Below are positions 59,401 to 64,000 of a DNA stretch of 64,000 nt, piece after piece (the first letter of the stretch is position 1; every line of letters begins with the position of its first letter). Made by a program: the position numbers and the translations under genes. The notes below the pieces were generated by a model. The model saw only the letters and a list, made by a program, of their open reading frames with translations, had not been told where the DNA came from and made no database searches. Source of the DNA: Drosophila miranda (Eukaryota; Arthropoda; Insecta; Diptera; Drosophilidae); the NCBI RefSeq assembly GCF_003369915.1, contig NC_046676.1, forward strand, positions 19,698,001 through 19,762,000. Direction: 5' to 3'.

Positions 59401-62400
59401 CGAGTGCGTCAGCAGATGATGCTTAAGGGTGAAGCTCTTCTTGCACTCCTGGCACTGGTAGGGTCGGTCGGTTGAATGCAGCAGTAGATGCGTGTTCAGA
59501 CAGTGTTTGTGCGCAAAGCTCTTGCCGCAATGGGAACAGATATGGGGTCGCTCACCTGTCGAGGGGGAAAGGAAAGCATACATAGTGGTTAGACCCGCTC
59601 GCTGGATAGGGGTAGAGGGATAGGAACAAGAACAACCACCTGTGTGCACGCGTGCGTGTGTTGTCAAATGATGCTTGAGCAGAAAGGACTTGCCGCACTC
59701 GTCACAACTGTACGGGCGTTCCTTCTTGATGGTGGCGTCCGTCTAGAACGGGGAGAGAAAGGCGTGTTGCAGATGGATTACTTTTCTTGGCAGACTCTTG
59801 GCGTTCTCCAGGAGGCGAGTCCTGAGTCCCGTGGAATTGAATTTGGCATGTGTTTCGATTGGGATCGAGTGGGATGTGGTATATGTATGGTGGATATTGT
59901 TGGCTTACTTCGCTGAAATGCATTGATTCCTGTAGTTCGGTCTTTGGGGACAACTCTAATGTGCCTGGCTCCAACTTTAAGTTGGGTGCGTCGCCCTGCG
60001 AGTCCTCGTTCTCTTCGAGTCCTTGTATTACTTTCTGGACTTGAACTGAAATACCAGGAAGTATGTCACCTAAGAGTGTTGTTGCGCCGCCAACGGAACA
60101 GAAACCAAATGGAATTCAAGAGAAAGAGACAAAAAATACAAAAGAGAAGAAACAAACGAAAATCAAAGTACGAACCAAACGAAAGCGAACTTAAATCAAA
60201 TTATAAATCAAAAACAATAAATGCAATAGCAAATTAAATCGAATATTTTTACGTAAAATAACGTAATGCAACCGGAATATGGGGATAAAGCAACCAGAAC
60301 CGAGAATATGCCAATGCCGGGTGCGGATACTGCGGGATTTTACATCAATCGGGTGGTGGTAGTGGTTGTGGTAGTGGTGGCAGTGGTGCTAGTGGCGGCA
60401 GTGATGTGCATCGCACAAGTACAGGGAGTACGAGGATCGGTATCGGTATTGGTATTGGTATTGGTGTAGGAAAGTGGATCAGTGGGTTCAGTAGGAGGAA
60501 CAGTTTGGAGGAGCAGGAGCGGGAGGATTTGGGTAATCAACAATCACAGATTTGAGATGCTTACTTGGTGTCGCGCCAGACGCCGAGCTATGATGATGCG
60601 ATCCGTCGGCAGCGGTGATTGTGTGCGTCTGATGGTGGCCGGCAGCGATGGCGCGCTTAATCAGGATCTCGTTGCACTCCTCTTGGGTGAGGTGCAGCGC
60701 CCCAATTGACCCAAAGTGCGACTTTGCCGCCGCGGAGCCCGCCGTCAGCACCGTCTGTCCGGTCTTAGCATCGACAATACTACCGTTGGTCAATGTGTGG
60801 TGGTGGGCAACCGAGGGATCCCCGGCAGCCGCGGCTGCTGCTGCTGCGGCAGTTGCCTGATCGACCAGGAGATCTGTGTTGTAGATGTGTTCGTTCAGAC
60901 CGCGCCCGCCGCCCACCAAGAGATGAGTTGTAATGTGGTGCCATGAGGTGTGTGTAGTGTAGTTTGCAATCAGTTAGGTGATGGATGATGATGTGGTGCG
61001 GATAGGGGGTGATGTGGGGTGGTGGTGGTGGTGGTGGTGCAATAGCAATTACAAGTAACACGCACACACACAGACACAAGCACAGCGCAGCGCAGCGAAC
61101 ATAGACAGTGGTGGGGTTAGGTGGGAGATGATGGGTTCGGGGGGTTCGGTTACGGGTTGGTTCAAGAGCGAGCGAGATCGAGCGAGAATAAAAAAAACGG
61201 GAGTAGAGAGAAAACAATCGATTAACAAAAACCCCAAATAGATGGATAATCACAACAGCAACGCGTGCAACACGGATAGATGCCTCGATGACGGCTGCAC
61301 CGATGCATATATCGATACGACCACTTACAGTTCTTGTCCAGGCTCAGCACCTGCTGCTGCGAATCCTGTTTCTTGACTACCGACGAGCCTCCCCCAGTGG
61401 TAATTACTCTGTAAATGGAACGAAATAGATAGAGAAGAGGAAGAGTGGGAGCAAACGGAGAAGAATGCTTAGTTGGTTGCTTTCTCTTTTGGGTGGCTGC
61501 TTGAATGATTATTCTGTTGATAGATTCTGAACGCACCTCTGTGTACCGGGCGGAAACGAAGGATCGTTCACAACGTACATGCGACGCACAACATTCCCCT
61601 TATTGCCGGTTAGAGCACCTTTGACATCCTTTTGTACGGCCAATGATCCATCCGTGGACAGCAGATAGGGCATCTGGAAAGGGTTTTTGTGGCTTGAGAT
61701 TGCTTGATTGTAGATTGATAATGGATGGATGGACGCGGTGTGTTCTTTCCATGGCTCCCACCAGTTATATATTGGTCTGTTAGTGTTTTATTGGATACTG
61801 TGGATCTGCGTCCCCAAGAACCGAACAAAGTACAGGAATGCAATTCTTCCAATGGGCCTAATGGGGGGGGTAGGGCATTTTTTTTTAGTCAAGACGATGG
61901 AGTTAGGCTATAAATTAGTACAGTTGCCACACGCTATGGTTAGTAGTAGTAGTAGTAGTAGAAGCAGTAGTGGGACAGTGGGCTTCAAATTGTGGCTTCT
62001 TCTCTGGTTGTTGTTCTTGTTATAGTTGTTTGATGCTCATTCGTCTGGCTCTGATTGATAACCACGTCGCTACACCTGCGCAGGCAGGCAGCGGTGCGGC
62101 AACAGATGATAAAGAGGAGTACGAGGCACGCAGGTAGAGGAGGGGAGGAGGTGGGTTGAGAGAGAGGTCGGCAAAATGCGCGCCTTTTTTCATTCTCTCT
62201 CTATCTCTCTCTTTTTCTCTCGCACAATTGGAACGCAAAAGTAATCAAAACACACGCGTGAAACAAAACGCACACCAGAACACGTCATTTCTGGCACTGG
62301 TGTTGGCTGCGCTGCACATACATACACATATTTATATGTACGCATACATACAATTGCGTGTGTATTTAGCGAGCGGCGAATTCGATGCTGACGCACACTA

Positions 62401-63539
62401 GAGAAGAAAACGGAACGGCCGAATTGCGGCGAATTGGTGTGGGGCGGGGAGGGAGGGTTGCACTCCAGGGTTTACTTCTGGCCCAATGGACAATTGTGTA
62501 ACTGAAAATTGTTGCTTACCAAATGAAACCAGAAAACGAACAAACAAAACAAAACAACAGAGAAACCATAAGAATAATTATAATATAAAAATAACTCAAG
62601 CGGTGGGGGTAGGGAGGGTTAACGATATATAATAATCAGAATCAAGGAAGTACGAATTATCGATTCAATCGATTGCTTTTGCCAGCCAGACTGCCACGAA
62701 TGTTCCACCCCGCCAAACCCATTATTAATGGGAATTTTAATTATTATTAAGCGTCGCTGCATTTCCCACTAGCCCTACTCTCTCTTCGTCCCTTTCTAGC
62801 ATGTACAGGTGCGTGCTTTCTCTGGTTTTTTGCATACACAAATATATACGCACACGGCTTACAAATACCAAATTATGAATGTTTACGAATGAAATGGAAA
62901 CGAATACGACTTGTATAAATGTATGGTAAAAGAATTCTAACACAGCGCCGATTTCCTCGCATGACAACGCAGTTACATAAAGCGTACGAGTATATGTATC
63001 TACGTGCGTATGTATATCTCTTGTCGTTTCTTTTTGTATTCCCGTATACATACACGCCGTCGCCGAAAGCAGCGAGTGTGAGTGAGCGAGTGTAGTGTAT
63101 ATATGCACGCTCGCTTGCCTGCAAGTATGTACGTATGCATGTATGGCTGTACGTATTGCCCGAGTATATGTGGCGCTTGCTTTCTTGTTGTTGGGAGCCC
63201 AACACGATTCGCTGTAGGAAAGCAACACTGTTACGTGGGCGATGGCATGGTTAGGGGGTGGTGGGTGGCTGCGACTGGTCGAATTGGCTATTTAGCTAGC
63301 AGCCTGCACTAGCAAAAGCACTCGATTATCGGCAGGGGCGGGGGTAGTAGCAACTACTGCAGCAACTAATTTACGTATAGATACAGGAGCTAGGAGCTAG
63401 AGCTACTTACCGATTCCCCGCTGACGGTGTAGTTTATGTTGGGCGATATTTCCAGAACCGATTCGGCGGTGCGGCTGCCGTTGTCTGCGAAGCCCCAGGT
63501 GTAGCCGAAGGGCGGCTGTGGGTTCTGGGCGGCGCACAT
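56403..63539 (-). CDS. C2H2 zinc-finger protein, 11 fingers, polyGln (818 aa)
   Basis: Probable nuclear DNA-binding protein; I do not recognise the gene name. Twelve coding exons by frame continuity: 63539-63411, 61673-61537, 61408-61329, 60873-60565, 60045-59909, 59742-59640, 59555-59231, 59153-58989, 58927-58780, 58710-58574, 58509-57909 and 56588-56403 (2457 nt). It starts MCAAQNPQPPFGYTWGF. The N-terminal 264 residues are Ala/Gly-rich and finger-free. Fingers 1-8 (about residues 273-490) run nearly in tandem (first DECGKSFLLKHHLTTH). Finger 9 is split by an intron near 557, fingers 10 and 11 lie near 690 and 726, and a polyGln stretch lies between 9 and 10. Finger 11 has CEC in place of C-x2-C. 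The tail ends AGMDVE. An ATG at 61673 could be an alternative start. Confidence 0.9.
61017..61039. repeat. GTG trinucleotide run
   Basis: GGTGGTGGT tract in an intron of the zinc-finger gene. A TAG trinucleotide run occurs at about 61938-61961 in the same gene. Confidence 0.8.
61674..63410 (-). other. First large intron of the zinc-finger gene
   Basis: About 1.7 kb, AT-rich and with simple repeats (TAG run, CT-rich patch near 62190-62220, TACGTA/TATGTA words). I see no nested gene or RNA. Sequence right of 63540 is presumed 5' UTR and promoter of the same gene. Confidence 0.5.
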
Positions 63540-64000
63540 TGTAAATGGAGCAAGTGAGGCAGATAGAGAAGAGTGGGAAGTGATGGTATGGTGGAGGGAG
63601 GGAGGCGAAAGAAAAAAAAGCGCAAAATTTCCAAACGCAAATGTAATTGCACTTCTCTGTTGCTGGTATTATATGTGGTATTAAATCACGTACAAAATAC
63701 TAGCCTCCTCTAGTAGTAGTAAGTGCAAACGGTAATGGTAATGGTGTTGGTATTGTGCAGAACAACACACAACAATTTAATTATTTTTCACTTGGGATCG
63801 CACTGCAACGAAAATTCGTCGTCGACGACGAGACGAGACGAGTACGGCGACGAACTATAGACCGAAAAGAAAGTCAAGTTGCTTTTGCTTTTGGGTTTGG
63901 GTTTGCTTCTGTGGCTGCGGGCGCCATTTTTTTCCGTTCTTGCGAACAAATTCACTTCGGTGGCGTGCCTTTCGGTCCAGGGCGCTAGGTCTCAGGCTGC

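Overview
The window is insect nuclear DNA, almost certainly from a Drosophila species, and probably not D. melanogaster itself. Intron-split genes with GT-AG signals match fly RpS23, Megator, Sox15, VGAT and the FRRS1-like gene CG8399, set among CA/CAG microsatellites and fly hAT-type repeats. From memory these genes lie on D. melanogaster 2R (Muller element C). An obscura-group species would fit, but I cannot prove the species. There are no prokaryotic features.

Layout: (1) 1-2.03 kb, minus strand: 5' part of a ferric-chelate-reductase-like membrane protein that runs off the left edge. (2) 2-8.2 kb: no gene I can support. (3) 8.24-9.11 kb: a dead hAT transposon ending just before the promoter of RpS23 (9.17-10.28 kb, plus). 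(4) 10.3-22.5 kb: a rearranged Megator (Tpr nucleoporin) locus on the minus strand. It holds an intact 2347-aa gene, a broken tandem copy of its 3' half that carries the RpS23 3' UTR with it, and two extra copies of a 151-nt first exon upstream. (5) 22.5-24.1 kb: repeats, a MITE-like element and a perfect E2F palindrome. (6) 24.4-36.3 kb: Sox15 (plus), with a 53-nt first coding exon separated by a 6.5-kb intron from the rest. (7) 37.0-39.3 kb: VGAT (plus). (8) 39.4-52 kb, minus: a giant gene (about 4035 aa) with roughly 95 tandem 29-residue repeats. (9) 55.1-63.5 kb, minus: a 12-coding-exon C2H2 zinc-finger gene (818 aa).

These are independent housekeeping, neuronal and developmental genes, not an operon. 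RpS23 and Megator are convergent, as are VGAT and the giant gene. The two most unusual loci are the giant gene and Megator. The giant gene joins a CxCExCxCGRHxC cysteine motif of SAXO type to a very expanded, homogenised repeat array, which suggests a microtubule-associated filament protein. Megator shows repeated recent duplication, with diverged alternative first exons that keep the same length and splice phase.

Exon coordinates were built by hand from splice consensus and reading-frame continuity. Total CDS lengths divisible by three support them, but no transcript data were available.
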